A stretch of 64,000 nucleotides of DNA from Cyclobacteriaceae bacterium (GTDB lineage: Bacteria; Bacteroidota; Bacteroidia; Cytophagales; Cyclobacteriaceae): assembly GCA_020436085.1 (NCBI GenBank), contig JAGQYM010000002.1, positions 1-64,000 on the forward strand, in the 5' to 3' direction. Shown here in pieces: positions 1 through 8,476 of the stretch. Position 1 is the stretch's first letter, and every line of letters begins with the position of its first letter. Position numbers and translations under genes: made by a program. Below the pieces are notes generated by a model. It searched no databases. It saw only the letters and a list, made by a program, of their open reading frames with translations, and had not been told where the DNA came from.

Positions 1-1370
1 TTAGTAGTCTTTTCGAGAAGAGCCGAGGCAGAACTCGCGTCAAACTGACCCTGAAAAGTTTGCAGGTGGTTATGAAGTTGATCGACAACTTTGATCGCTT
101 CGTTGTTCCATTTCTTCTGGGCAATTTTTCCATCAAATGAAGTGGGTGCAACGAAGAATAAAAGACCAAGTTCAATCAGGTCTTGAGGAAAAGTAATCCG
201 ATCTCGCAAAGCAGATACAATAATTGAGGCTTTCTCAGGGGCGCAATCGATGTTCTTTTCCTTCAAACCATCGATTAATATTTGAGTCAAGAAGTTGTCA
301 GGTTTTGCGCGCAAGTATTGCTGATTAAACCACTTTGCTTTTTGAATGTCAAATTTTGCGCCTGCCTTGCCTATCCGCTCAAGTTCAAATTCTTTGATGA
401 GTTCATCCAGTGAGAACAGCTCTTGTGTTGTACCAGGATTCCATCCAAGAAAGGCCAGGAAGTTAAGTAAAGCGTCAGGTAAGTATCCTCTCTCTTTGAA
501 CCCCTCGGCAAGTTCACCAGATGTTGGATCGGTCCAGTTGAGCGGAAAGATGGGAAACCCGAGTTGATCAGCATCTCGCTTACTGAGTTTACCATTGCCG
601 TCCGGTTTCAGAAGCAGTGGGAGATGCGCAAAAGACGGCATGTCATCTCTCCATCCGAGAAACTGGTAGATCAAAACATGAAGTGGAGCCGATGGTAGCC
701 ATTCTTCACCACGAATGACATGCGAGATTTTCATCGTGTAGTCATCCACCACATTTGCAAGATGATAAGTGGGCATTCCATCCGACTTCATTAAAACTTT
801 ATCATCAATTTGAGAGGTTTGAACTTTTACCTCACCTCTAATCAGATCATTGAGTACAACATCACCCGACTCTGGAACTTTTAATCGCACTACATAGGGT
901 TGATTGCTTGTAAGCAGATCTTTTACTTCCTGTTCGGATAGAGTCAGGCTGTTTTTCATTTCCAGTCGAGTAGTACCATCGTACTGAGGGTTGGAGTTTT
1001 TCCCTTTCAGTCGCTCGCGCATCGCCTCAAGTTCGGCCGCGCTGTCGAAAGCGTAATACGCATGACCGGAATCTATCAACTGCTGCGCGTACTTCTGATA
1101 AAAATCTCTTCGTTCCGACTGCCTGTATGGTGCATAAGGGCCGCCTTGATCCGGACCTTCATCAAGTTCAATGCCTACCCATCGGAGTGATTTTTTAATG
1201 TATTCTTCGGCACCAGGCACATACCTGTTTTGATCTGTATCCTCGATTCGGAGGATCATCTTGCCGTTATGTTTTCTGGCTAAAAGATAATTGTATAACG
1301 CAGTTCTGACCCCGCCTATATGGAGGGCACCGGTGGGACTGGGTGCAAATCTCACTCTAACTTCTTTCAT
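1..1370 (-). CDS. gltX: Glutamyl-tRNA synthetase (3' end cut by window edge)
   Basis: This class I synthetase charges tRNA-Glu in the cytoplasm. No ORF limits are closed on the left, but the frame is open from the ATG at 1370 down to base 1, giving about 456 codons of an expected 500 or so, so only the anticodon-binding C-terminus is missing. The N-terminus carries the family opening RFAPSPTGALHIGG (HIGH-type motif at residues 17-20), and KLSKR at about residues 261-265 is the KMSKS-type loop. It is the last gene of a probable minus-strand unit ridA / small membrane protein / gltX; 47 bases separate it from the upstream gene. Nothing odd is seen in the visible part. Confidence 0.95.
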   Translation of the reverse strand, partial: MKEVRVRFAPSPTGALHIGGVRTALYNYLLARKHNGKMILRIEDTDQNRYVPGAEEYIKKSLRWVGIELDEGPDQGGPYAPYRQSERRDFYQKYAQQLIDSGHAYYAFDSAAELEAMRERLKGKNSNPQYDGTTRLEMKNSLTLSEQEVKDLLTSNQPYVVRLKVPESGDVVLNDLIRGEVKVQTSQIDDKVLMKSDGMPTYHLANVVDDYTMKISHVIRGEEWLPSAPLHVLIYQFLGWRDDMPSFAHLPLLLKPDGNGKLSKRDADQLGFPIFPLNWTDPTSGELAEGFKERGYLPDALLNFLAFLGWNPGTTQELFSLDELIKEFELERIGKAGAKFDIQKAKWFNQQYLRAKPDNFLTQILIDGLKEKNIDCAPEKASIIVSALRDRITFPQDLIELGLLFFVAPTSFDGKIAQKKWNNEAIKVVDQLHNHLQTFQGQFDASSASALLEKTT

Positions 1371-1417
1371 CTAAAATATCACTCAAGTTCTGACACAAAG
1401 TTAACAACCTTTGGCAG

Positions 1418-1900
1418 CTAATGGATGAGGATATTGATAAGTAGCTCCCGGGTTCTTTTAAGTTGAAGATTGAAATTTGACCAGGCTATCCACTGGATGA
1501 AAACTATAAGAAGCACACCCAGCGCCCCGTAAAGAAAGGTTTTGTATTGATAGCTGGCTGTGATACAAACGATAAGAACGAACAGGTTCCAAAAAATCAA
1601 AAATATCTTCGTAGTTGGGAACAATGTGTAAGAAAGAAAAACAATGCATCCATTTGACGTTGGCTCAATATTACCAATGACTAACGGAAGGTAGTTGTTA
1701 GGCCGGTTGATCTTTAATGATATTCTGAAACGTCCCTCGCGAACCCATCCGGTAAAAAAATGAGCCGGGTCGTTTTGGTTTTGTAGCAGCAGTTTTGATG
1801 ACGTGACCGCGTCAATTTTTGAAATGATGTATTCGCTGGATTGAGTGGAGATAACGGTTTCCTGAAAATAAGGCAGGATTGTTACTTCACGGCTATACAC
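1418..1900 (-). CDS. Small membrane protein, unknown function
   Basis: A 160-residue protein of no family I recognise. The first half is soluble (about residues 1-85) and the second half has two strongly hydrophobic segments at about 95-117 and 123-142, followed by a basic amphipathic tail (KRTR). The start is GTG at 1900, inside the 3' end of ridA, so the genes overlap by 19 bases and are probably translated together. It lies between ridA and gltX on the same strand. The hydrophobic pair suggests an inner-membrane hairpin, with the long N-terminal part on the cytoplasmic side; that is inference from composition only. Confidence 0.7.
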   Translation of the reverse strand: MYSREVTILPYFQETVISTQSSEYIISKIDAVTSSKLLLQNQNDPAHFFTGWVREGRFRISLKINRPNNYLPLVIGNIEPTSNGCIVFLSYTLFPTTKIFLIFWNLFVLIVCITASYQYKTFLYGALGVLLIVFIQWIAWSNFNLQLKRTRELLINILIH

Positions 1901-2262
1901 GAAATCTCAACATTTACGTCTTTCGGCAATCGGCTCACCTGCACAGTTTCACGAGCCGGAGGTTCGGATTGGAAATATTTCCCGTAAGCATCATTCACCT
2001 TTGGAAAATCATTCATGTCTGACAGAAAAATCGAGCACTTAACTACGTTGGCAAACGTCATTCCGGCAGCTGTGAGAATGGCCTCAAGATTTTTCATCAC
2101 TTGATTGGTTTGCGAGGTGATATCACCATCGTCTATTTTTCCGGTTGAAGAATCGATAGGAATTTGTCCGGAGACAAAAAGAGTATTACCAGCTTTGATG
2201 GCCTGGCTGTAAGGGCCGATAGGTTCGGGTGCTTTAGCAGAATACACAACTTCTTTCGACAT
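1882..2262 (-). CDS. ridA: RidA family reactive enamine/imine deaminase
   Basis: RidA hydrolyses reactive 2-aminoacrylate-type enamines released by PLP enzymes. The 126-residue product matches the family over its whole length: GPYSQAIKAG near the start, FVSGQIPID, the central segment ending in NLEAILTAAG, and ARETVQVSRLPKDVNVEI with the conserved Arg that binds the substrate carboxylate. A TTG 27 bases upstream would add nine residues unlike the family; I chose the ATG at 2262, which gives MSKEVVYS. It is the first gene of the unit leading to gltX. The stop overlaps the next gene. Confidence 0.93.
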   Translation of the reverse strand: MSKEVVYSAKAPEPIGPYSQAIKAGNTLFVSGQIPIDSSTGKIDDGDITSQTNQVMKNLEAILTAAGMTFANVVKCSIFLSDMNDFPKVNDAYGKYFQSEPPARETVQVSRLPKDVNVEISCIAVK

Positions 2263-2276
2263 AGCGGTGCGTTTGT

Positions 2277-2284
2277 TACTTTTG
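2277..2284 (+). promoter_or_regulatory. Candidate -7 element for the 3HCDH-like gene
   Basis: TACTTTTG matches the Bacteroidota -7 consensus TAnnTTTG exactly and the -7 boxes of both tRNA genes in this window. TTTC lies 19 bases upstream, one base off the -33 consensus TTTG. Transcription would begin near 2291, about 34 bases before the ATG at 2325. Confidence 0.45.
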
Positions 2285-2324
2285 ATCAAATATCAAAAAA
2301 ATTGATCCAACCCCATCGCCTCTG

Positions 2325-3014
2325 ATGAATATTCTTGTAATTGGAAATGAAAGCTCATTGGGCGAATGCAAGACCAAATTCGGATCCGCACATTCCTATC
2401 AGGTGGCTAATGGTCATCAAGTGGCTGAGAAATTTTTTGGAAGCAGTGATGTAATTTTTGACTTCATTATTGATAGACACCCGGAGCAAATGGAAGTCTA
2501 TCGCGATCACCCAAAAGTGATTGCATTTCTCAACACACCAAAGACCTCACTGCTCAAGCTTGTGGCTGACTTTCCAGGTCAAATTTCCTGTACGTTGTTT
2601 GGCTTCAATGGTCTACCAACATTTTTGAATCGTGAAATTGTTGAGGCAACAGTATGGAGAGATCAAGACAAGGAAAAATTGCAAACCATTTGCAGACAAT
2701 TGCAAACTAAATATCTCGTAGTTGATGATCGTGTAGGCATGGTTACGCCAAGGGTTATCTTCATGATTATCAACGAAGCTTACTACACCTTTCATGAAGG
2801 CACGGCTTCGCGTGAAGATATCGACCTTGGAATGAAACTGGGTACTAATTACCCGTTCGGCCCCTTCGAATGGAGTGAGAAGGTTGGACTGAATCACGTT
2901 TATGAACTTTTGTCAGCTGTCTATGAAGACACAAAGGATGAACGATATAAGATATGTCCTTTGTTGAAGAAGGAGTATTTTGCAAGTAAGGTTACTCCAC
3001 CGTCACAGACTTAG
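2325..3014 (+). CDS. 3-hydroxyacyl-CoA dehydrogenase-like protein with degenerate NAD-binding half
   Basis: The last third (about residues 135-225) is a clear 3HCDH C-terminal domain: GMVTPRVIFMIINEAYYT, then ASREDIDLGMKLGTNYPFGP and EWSEKVG, as in 3-hydroxybutyryl-CoA dehydrogenases. The N-terminal half begins like a Rossmann fold (MNILVIGNESSLGE), but the glycine pattern GxGxxG is not intact and the segment is only about 130 residues, shorter than the roughly 185 of the true enzyme. It may have lost NAD binding or oxidoreductase activity. The gene stands alone and its last 23 bases overlap the end of glmS on the other strand. Function in fatty-acid metabolism is inferred from the C-terminal domain only. 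Confidence 0.85.
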   Translation: MNILVIGNESSLGECKTKFGSAHSYQVANGHQVAEKFFGSSDVIFDFIIDRHPEQMEVYRDHPKVIAFLNTPKTSLLKLVADFPGQISCTLFGFNGLPTFLNREIVEATVWRDQDKEKLQTICRQLQTKYLVVDDRVGMVTPRVIFMIINEAYYTFHEGTASREDIDLGMKLGTNYPFGPFEWSEKVGLNHVYELLSAVYEDTKDERYKICPLLKKEYFASKVTPPSQT

Positions 3015-4827
3015 CCAAATTCCTGGGCTGATCTACGTTGCATTCACGCAAAACTGCGATGTGATAAGAAAGTAGTTGAAGTGGAATCACTGAGATTAAT
3101 GGCATCAATGAATCTACAGTGGCTGGAATTTCTATCGTGTGTTCGGACATCTTGTTAATTAGCGTATCTCCTTCGGTCACCACCGAAATCACCTTTCCTT
3201 TACGCGCTTTAACCTCCTGAATGTTAGATACGATTTTTTCGTACGAGCTGTCCTTCGTAGCAATAAACACGACAGGCATTTCTTCATCAATCAATGCGAT
3301 TGGTCCGTGCTTCATTTCAGCGGCCGGATATCCCTCAGCATGGATGTATGAAATCTCCTTAAGTTTCAAGGCGCCTTCAAGAGCAACCGGAAAGTTGTAA
3401 CCTCTTCCCAGGTAAAGGAAATTGGAAGAGTCTTTGAAAGTTTCAGCGATGTGAAGGATTTGATCATTCAACTGGAGGACCTTCTCCACTTTTGATGGAA
3501 TGTTCTCCATTTCCACCAATAGTTCGTGAAACTTCTGTTCTTTGATTGTGCCTTTCTTCTGTGCCACGATCAGTGCAATCATATAGAGCACAGTAAGCTG
3601 CGCGGTGAACGCTTTTGTACTTGCGACTCCTATTTCTGGTCCAGCGTGGGTATAAGCTCCGGCATGTGTTGCTCTGGGGATTGAAGAGCCTACCACATTA
3701 CAAACTCCGAATATGATTGCGCCCTTTGATTTTGCCAATTCTATTGCCGCCAGCGTGTCTGCTGTTTCACCTGATTGCGAAATTGCAATTACAACGTCAC
3801 CCTCACGAACTATAGGATTTCTATATCGAAACTCAGATGCATATTCAACTTCAACGGGAATTCGGCACGTTTCCTCGAAAAAATATTCGGCTACCAGTCC
3901 TGCGTGCCACGAGGTACCACAGGCAATGATGATTACACGATCCGCATTGACTAAAGTATTTACATACTCGCGAAGACCACCGAGTACCAACCGACCGGTT
4001 GCAGAGTCAAGACGACCCCTCATGCAGTCCATTATGGACCGTGGTTGCTCGAAAATCTCTTTTAACATGAAGTGATCAAAGCCACCTTTTTCGATAGCCT
4101 CAAGCTCCATGTCCACTATTTGAACGTAAGGAGTAAGCGGCAAATTGGACGTATCCTTGACGGTTAGTTTTCCATCTTTAACTATCGCAATTTCCTGATC
4201 ATTCAAATACACCACTTCATTGGTATACTCGATTATCGGAGTGGCATCAGACGCCATAAAGAATTCATCTTTACCCACCCCAACAACAAGAGGACTACCT
4301 TTTCGTGCCGCGATTAATAGGTTTGGATCCTCTAAAGACATCACCACAATCGCGTAAGCACCTACAACTTTTGTTAATGCAAGTCTTACTGCCTCGTCAA
4401 GGGAGCAACCTTCATTCTCTTTAATGTCTTCAATGAAATGGATGAAGACCTCCGTATCAGTATCACTTTGAAAGGTGTGCCCTTTTCTCAATAAATCTTG
4501 CTTTAGAGCACTGTAGTTTTCAATGATGCCATTATGAATGATGGCAAGTTTTTTTGTAGCAGAATAATGCGGATGTGCGTTGCCATCATTGGGTTCACCG
4601 TGTGTGGCCCAGCGTGTGTGCCCCATACCAATATTACTGCTAAGTTCTTGCCCTTTGAGAGTAGCCTCTAATTCTGAGACCTTGCCCTTCTTCTTGTAGA
4701 CATTGAGACCCCCGTTCATCAGAGCGATCCCTGCACTGTCATATCCCCGATACTCCAGGCGTTTAAGACCTTTTATGATGACTTCCTGCGCTTGACGAGG
4801 GCCCAAATAGGCAACAATTCCGCACAT
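2992..4827 (-). CDS. glmS: Glutamine--fructose-6-phosphate aminotransferase (isomerising)
   Basis: GlmS makes glucosamine-6-phosphate from fructose-6-phosphate and glutamine, the committed step toward UDP-GlcNAc for peptidoglycan and lipopolysaccharide. The 611-residue length is normal. After Met removal the N-terminus is the nucleophile Cys (MCGIVAYLG); GHTRWATHGEP and HNGIIENY are the glutaminase signatures. Two SIS domains follow, with ISQSGETADTL and KAFTAQ, and the C-terminus DQPRNLAKSVTVE is the conserved active-site tail. It starts 3 bases after the DUF4270 gene stop and is third in an operon with the GT5-like protein. I see no glmS-type ribozyme sequence between the genes; there is no room for one. 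Confidence 0.98.
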   Translation of the reverse strand: MCGIVAYLGPRQAQEVIIKGLKRLEYRGYDSAGIALMNGGLNVYKKKGKVSELEATLKGQELSSNIGMGHTRWATHGEPNDGNAHPHYSATKKLAIIHNGIIENYSALKQDLLRKGHTFQSDTDTEVFIHFIEDIKENEGCSLDEAVRLALTKVVGAYAIVVMSLEDPNLLIAARKGSPLVVGVGKDEFFMASDATPIIEYTNEVVYLNDQEIAIVKDGKLTVKDTSNLPLTPYVQIVDMELEAIEKGGFDHFMLKEIFEQPRSIMDCMRGRLDSATGRLVLGGLREYVNTLVNADRVIIIACGTSWHAGLVAEYFFEETCRIPVEVEYASEFRYRNPIVREGDVVIAISQSGETADTLAAIELAKSKGAIIFGVCNVVGSSIPRATHAGAYTHAGPEIGVASTKAFTAQLTVLYMIALIVAQKKGTIKEQKFHELLVEMENIPSKVEKVLQLNDQILHIAETFKDSSNFLYLGRGYNFPVALEGALKLKEISYIHAEGYPAAEMKHGPIALIDEEMPVVFIATKDSSYEKIVSNIQEVKARKGKVISVVTEGDTLINKMSEHTIEIPATVDSLMPLISVIPLQLLSYHIAVLRECNVDQPRNLAKSVTVE

Positions 4828-4830
4828 AAC

Positions 4831-6372
4831 TTACTGCTGGTTATTGTTCAATACGGGAACAGTATAATAAACTTTTAACTTGGCGTTTTCTGGCTTGAAA
4901 ATAGTCCTGTTAACGGAGATGCCCGCGTGAGGTGTTTTCGCATACAAAATGTAGTCAGTGTATCTGAGCTCATCGTCTTGAAGATCACGAAGGGTTTGAA
5001 AATAATCAGTAAGGTCGCCTCTGTACTGCCTATTTTCTGGATCGTAATTAATATCAAACAATGTTCCCACTGTTGCTGAGTTTAGCCTTTGGCCGATGAT
5101 ATACCATCCCTCTTCGTCATAAGTCATGGAGGCTGGATAAACCGGGAAGGCGATGTCACTCTCACGATTGCTGTAAAAATTGATGAAGTGGTTATTCTCA
5201 TCTACGTAGCGAAGTCTTAGTGTAGAAGGGGGTGGGAATGTTTCTGCATCATCCACGTCAATAGAGAATTCAACAGAGTTGAAAATGGCATTTGGAATAG
5301 TATCTGCAAACTCCAAAAACTTATCGAAGTAAACTTTAGTGGCTACTGGATTTCCAGATTGACAATATCTATTTCCGTCCAGTTCAGATTCAGCTCTTGG
5401 TGTAGTCAATGAAGCCAATGCCGTTCCACCACGCTGTGCAGTAATTCTGCTGAAATTAAACACCACGCTGGAACTGGAAATTTCATAGATGGAATACTCT
5501 AGGACCTTACGGGTTTTTTCTCCATTGTTAGGATTAATTTCATCGTAATTAAGGATCAGCCTCGATTTTGTGAATTTGGTTGAGTCTATATCTTGGTTGA
5601 ATCCCACAATTTTACTGTCAGTTGCACTCGGGCGTATTGCAAATCCTTTGAATATCCTTCTAAACCTCCTTTGGTTCTTGTAGTCGTTTGTTTGTTCTCG
5701 CGCAAAATCAAACAACCTCGTAGCGAAATCATCATTCAATTGAATAGCCAGTGTATCTATGGTCTTGTGATCCAATTCTGATGGATTGTTCTTCATATCA
5801 TCCAGTGTCTGATCAAACACTTCAGGATCTACCTGAAATGAGGCAGTTCCAATGGGTGTTGGATCATAGGGGACGGTAGAATTAAAATAGTACGGCTGAT
5901 AGTTTGCTACCCTTTGAACTGTAGCTGGTAATTCATTAGGATCCGTTGGGGGGATACTATCCAGAAGCTCATGAACGGTGAAGGTATTATTACCGATCTC
6001 ATTTCCGCCATAATGATAAAAGTCGAAGCTTAAGATCAGATAGGCTGCTGATACCTCAGCAGTTTCAGGTATGGTAACGGTCGGAACCAGCGGCCCAAAT
6101 TGAGTATAGGCCTCTGCAGAAACCTCTCCGAAAGCATTATCAACGTATCTACCAACCAAAAGCCTATGATCAAGCATTTGATTTGGGTCGGTAAATGTTC
6201 TCACCGAATCATAAGTCATTACCGATGACGGCAATGGGATCTCTATATAGGATGCCTTGAATTTGTTAGCACTGCCCTTAAATCCGAGCGTGCTCAAATC
6301 ATCCTCACGGCAAGAAATAATAAAAATAAAAGCAAGGAATGCAGAGCCTGCAATCCTACCCCACAAGCTCAT
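4831..6372 (-). CDS. DUF4270 family lipoprotein
   Basis: A 513-residue protein, predicted lipoprotein: a hydrophobic stretch ending in FIFIISC gives the lipobox with the acylated Cys at about residue 22, followed by REDD. The body is beta-rich and dominated by D, N, T, S and aromatic residues, as in DUF4270 proteins, which are restricted to Bacteroidota and have no firmly assigned function. I chose the ATG at 6372 (MSLWGRIAG) because the longer form adds 18 residues ahead of the signal peptide. It overlaps the end of the GT5-like gene by 17 bases and is followed 3 bases later by glmS, so the three are probably co-expressed. An outer-membrane or surface role is inferred from the signal only. 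Confidence 0.88.
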   Translation of the reverse strand: MSLWGRIAGSAFLAFIFIISCREDDLSTLGFKGSANKFKASYIEIPLPSSVMTYDSVRTFTDPNQMLDHRLLVGRYVDNAFGEVSAEAYTQFGPLVPTVTIPETAEVSAAYLILSFDFYHYGGNEIGNNTFTVHELLDSIPPTDPNELPATVQRVANYQPYYFNSTVPYDPTPIGTASFQVDPEVFDQTLDDMKNNPSELDHKTIDTLAIQLNDDFATRLFDFAREQTNDYKNQRRFRRIFKGFAIRPSATDSKIVGFNQDIDSTKFTKSRLILNYDEINPNNGEKTRKVLEYSIYEISSSSVVFNFSRITAQRGGTALASLTTPRAESELDGNRYCQSGNPVATKVYFDKFLEFADTIPNAIFNSVEFSIDVDDAETFPPPSTLRLRYVDENNHFINFYSNRESDIAFPVYPASMTYDEEGWYIIGQRLNSATVGTLFDINYDPENRQYRGDLTDYFQTLRDLQDDELRYTDYILYAKTPHAGISVNRTIFKPENAKLKVYYTVPVLNNNQQ

Positions 6373-7159
6373 TATAGAGGTTGTAATACGATTCTGTGTA
6401 GTTATCGTCTTTCTCGATGGTCTCAATCTTCTTCTCTTTAATTTTCTTTACTAACCCTTCCAGTTTCTTGTTATCCCCGCCTACGGAAACGATATCAGAA
6501 AACTGAGCGCCAAGTTTAATAAATCCTTCGTAATCACCCGTCTTGAGGTGTCCCAACATATTATCTTCTATATCCATCATTTTTACTTTACCTAGTAGGT
6601 CGCCTTTGAACTTGTGGGTGAAGCTGTTATTATAGATGGTAAAGACCGTCTTGGTTGCCTTAAATAACGGATCGTTCTTGTAAGTAGTCTTCAAATACAA
6701 TGGAATAAAGCTGGTAATCCAGTCATTACAATGAACGATATCCGGAGCCCATCCCAATTTGCGAACGGTCTCAATCACTCCTTTGCAGAAGAAGATTGCT
6801 CGCTCGTCATTGTCCTCGTAAAATTTGTTCTCCTTGTCATGAAATACCGACTTGCGATGGAAATAATCCTCATTGTCGATAAAATACACCTGGAGTTTTG
6901 CATTAGGAATGGAGGCTACCTTTATAATCAATGGTTTCTCCTCGTCACCAACTGCAATATTGATTCCTGAAAGTCGAACCACTTCGTGAAGTCTGTTCTT
7001 TCTTTCATTGATGAGGCCAAATCTTGGCACCAGTATTCTTATCTCCATTCCCTTCTCTTGCATGGCTTGAGGCAGCTTTCTTACGAAATCCGAAACCTCG
7101 CAGGTCTGTAGAAAAGGGTTGATCTCACTGGCTACGTAAAGAATACGGAGTTTTGACAT
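6356..7159 (-). CDS. Glycogen/starch synthase N-terminal (GT5) domain protein, probably degenerate
   Basis: The 267-residue product aligns with the N-terminal lobe of glycogen synthase: RILYVASEINPF at the start, KLPQAMQEKGMEIRILVPRF, VYFIDNEDYFHR, and GWAPDIVHCNDWITSFIPLYL, where enzymes have the HDW motif. The KTGGLADV loop that binds ADP-glucose is replaced by QTCEVSDF (residues 18-25), and the whole C-terminal GT1 lobe (about 200 residues) is absent. Catalysis as a glucan synthase therefore looks unlikely. The ORF is intact and in an operon with a DUF4270 lipoprotein and glmS, so it is a conserved short form rather than debris. The start is the ATG at 7159, 23 codons inside the longest frame. 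Confidence 0.85.
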   Translation of the reverse strand: MSKLRILYVASEINPFLQTCEVSDFVRKLPQAMQEKGMEIRILVPRFGLINERKNRLHEVVRLSGINIAVGDEEKPLIIKVASIPNAKLQVYFIDNEDYFHRKSVFHDKENKFYEDNDERAIFFCKGVIETVRKLGWAPDIVHCNDWITSFIPLYLKTTYKNDPLFKATKTVFTIYNNSFTHKFKGDLLGKVKMMDIEDNMLGHLKTGDYEGFIKLGAQFSDIVSVGGDNKKLEGLVKKIKEKKIETIEKDDNYTESYYNLYNELVG

Positions 7160-7197
7160 ATTTTTGAATTTTTTAAACGGAATGGAAAATCGAGCCA

Positions 7198-7228
7198 CAA
7201 AAATACGCAAATTCTGCCCCTTATTCAA
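7198..7228 (-). promoter_or_regulatory. Promoter of the GT5-like/DUF4270/glmS operon
   Basis: On the minus strand the -7 box TATTTTTG (7198-7205) fits TAnnTTTG, and TTG (7226-7228) lies exactly 20 bases upstream. Transcription would start near 7191, giving a leader of about 32 bases before the ATG at 7159. Confidence 0.55.
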
Positions 7229-7280
7229 CTTATCTCAAATCAAAGGCCCTACCTTGCCACCCGTTTCAAAATGGCTCTAA

Positions 7281-8123
7281 ATGCAGATTTTTGAGGAAAT
7301 TGAGCCCATTCGGGCCTATTTGGATGACCAGAGAAGAAAAGGAAAAAGTATAGGGCTTGTACCCACCATGGGTGCGCTGCACCAAGGGCATTTGTCCCTT
7401 ATCGGGGCCTCTAAAGGCGAAAATGACCTTACAGTAGGGACGATTTATGTCAACCCCACCCAGTTTAACAATTCCACAGACCTGGCCAAGTATCCGCGCT
7501 CACTTGAAGCCGATATTGCGCAGCTAACCCAGGCAGGGTGTGAGGTATTGTTCAAGCCCTCTAATGAGGTAATGTATGGCAAAACGGATAATTCTTTAAA
7601 ATTCGATTTTGGTCAGTTAGACAAAGTACTGGAGGGTAAATTCAGGCCGGGACACTTTAGCGGTGTGGCACTAGTGGTCTCTAAACTGTTTAATATAATC
7701 CAACCCCATCGGGCGTATTTTGGCCAAAAGGACTATCAGCAATTTCTCGTTATTTCTCGGCTTGTAGAGGAGCTAAAGTTCCCACTTCAATTAAAAAGTA
7801 TCCCAATTTCAAGGGAAACCTCCGGATTGGCTCTTTCGTCACGAAACCAACGACTCTCTGAAGAAGGTAGAGCCAAAGCACTTTTGCTGGTTAAAAGTCT
7901 CCGGTTCACAAGAGACGAACTTTTGAACGGGCAAAATATAAATGATGTAAGAAAAGAGATTCAAGCGCGTTTTGATGGAACTCCTGGCGCGAAACTGGAA
8001 TATCTTGAGTTAGCAGACAGAAATACACTTGAAGCTCTACAGCACGGAGAAAAAGAATCAGCAGTTATTTTAATTGCTGGCTTTGTTGACGATGTGCGCT
8101 TGATTGATAATATGTTGTTGTAG
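7281..8123 (+). CDS. panC: Pantoate--beta-alanine ligase
   Basis: PanC condenses pantoate and beta-alanine with ATP to make pantothenate, the coenzyme A precursor. The 280-residue product has the nucleotidyl-transferase motif [14 protein letters not shown] with His34 and His37, then [10 protein letters not shown], the pantoate/beta-alanine region [27 protein letters not shown], and [17 protein letters not shown] as the KMSKS-like loop. It is followed at once by panD, which supplies beta-alanine, so the pair covers the last part of the pathway. It is transcribed divergently from the GT5-like operon. Confidence 0.97.
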   Translation: MQIFEEIEPIRAYLDDQRRKGKSIGLVPTMGALHQGHLSLIGASKGENDLTVGTIYVNPTQFNNSTDLAKYPRSLEADIAQLTQAGCEVLFKPSNEVMYGKTDNSLKFDFGQLDKVLEGKFRPGHFSGVALVVSKLFNIIQPHRAYFGQKDYQQFLVISRLVEELKFPLQLKSIPISRETSGLALSSRNQRLSEEGRAKALLLVKSLRFTRDELLNGQNINDVRKEIQARFDGTPGAKLEYLELADRNTLEALQHGEKESAVILIAGFVDDVRLIDNMLL

Positions 8124-8125
8124 TG

Positions 8126-8476
8126 ATGCAGATTGAAGTTCTAAAATCAAAAATCCACAGAGTAAAAATCACCCAGGCTGAACTCCACTACGTTGGAAGT
8201 ATCACAATTGATGAAGATTTGATGGAAAAAGTCAATCTCATCGAAGGTGAGAAGGTGCAGGTAGTAAATGTGAACAATGGAGAAAGGCTAGAAACGTATG
8301 TTATAAAAGGCGAGCGCAACTCAGGAGTAATTTGCCTCAACGGCCCAGCAGCACGCAAAGCTGTTGTTGGAGATGTGGTAATTATTATCTCTTACTGCTT
8401 GCTGCCCTTTGAAGAAGCGAAACTTTTCAAGCCTGCTATTATTTTTCCTGATCCTAATAACAAAGTGCCAAATTGA
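8126..8476 (+). CDS. panD: Aspartate 1-decarboxylase proenzyme
   Basis: PanD decarboxylates aspartate to beta-alanine. The 116-residue precursor carries the self-cleavage site YVGSIT, Gly24-Ser25, where Ser becomes the pyruvoyl group, and conserved [20 protein letters not shown] and NGPAAR. Two starts are adjacent, GTG at 8123 overlapping the panC stop (TAGTG) and ATG at 8126; I chose the ATG because the family begins with M[11 protein letters not shown]. Translation coupling with panC is likely. The stop overlaps the TTG start of the next gene. Confidence 0.96.
   Translation: MQIEVLKSKIHRVKITQAELHYVGSITIDEDLMEKVNLIEGEKVQVVNVNNGERLETYVIKGERNSGVICLNGPAARKAVVGDVVIIISYCLLPFEEAKLFKPAIIFPDPNNKVPN

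Noticed and set aside
4828-4830. GlmS ribozyme upstream of glmS
   Set aside because: Only three bases separate the genes and no ribozyme core is visible in the preceding coding sequence.
6356-7159. GT5-like gene as a decayed pseudogene
   Set aside because: The frame is intact, a promoter and downstream genes are in place, and short forms of this kind are known in the phylum.
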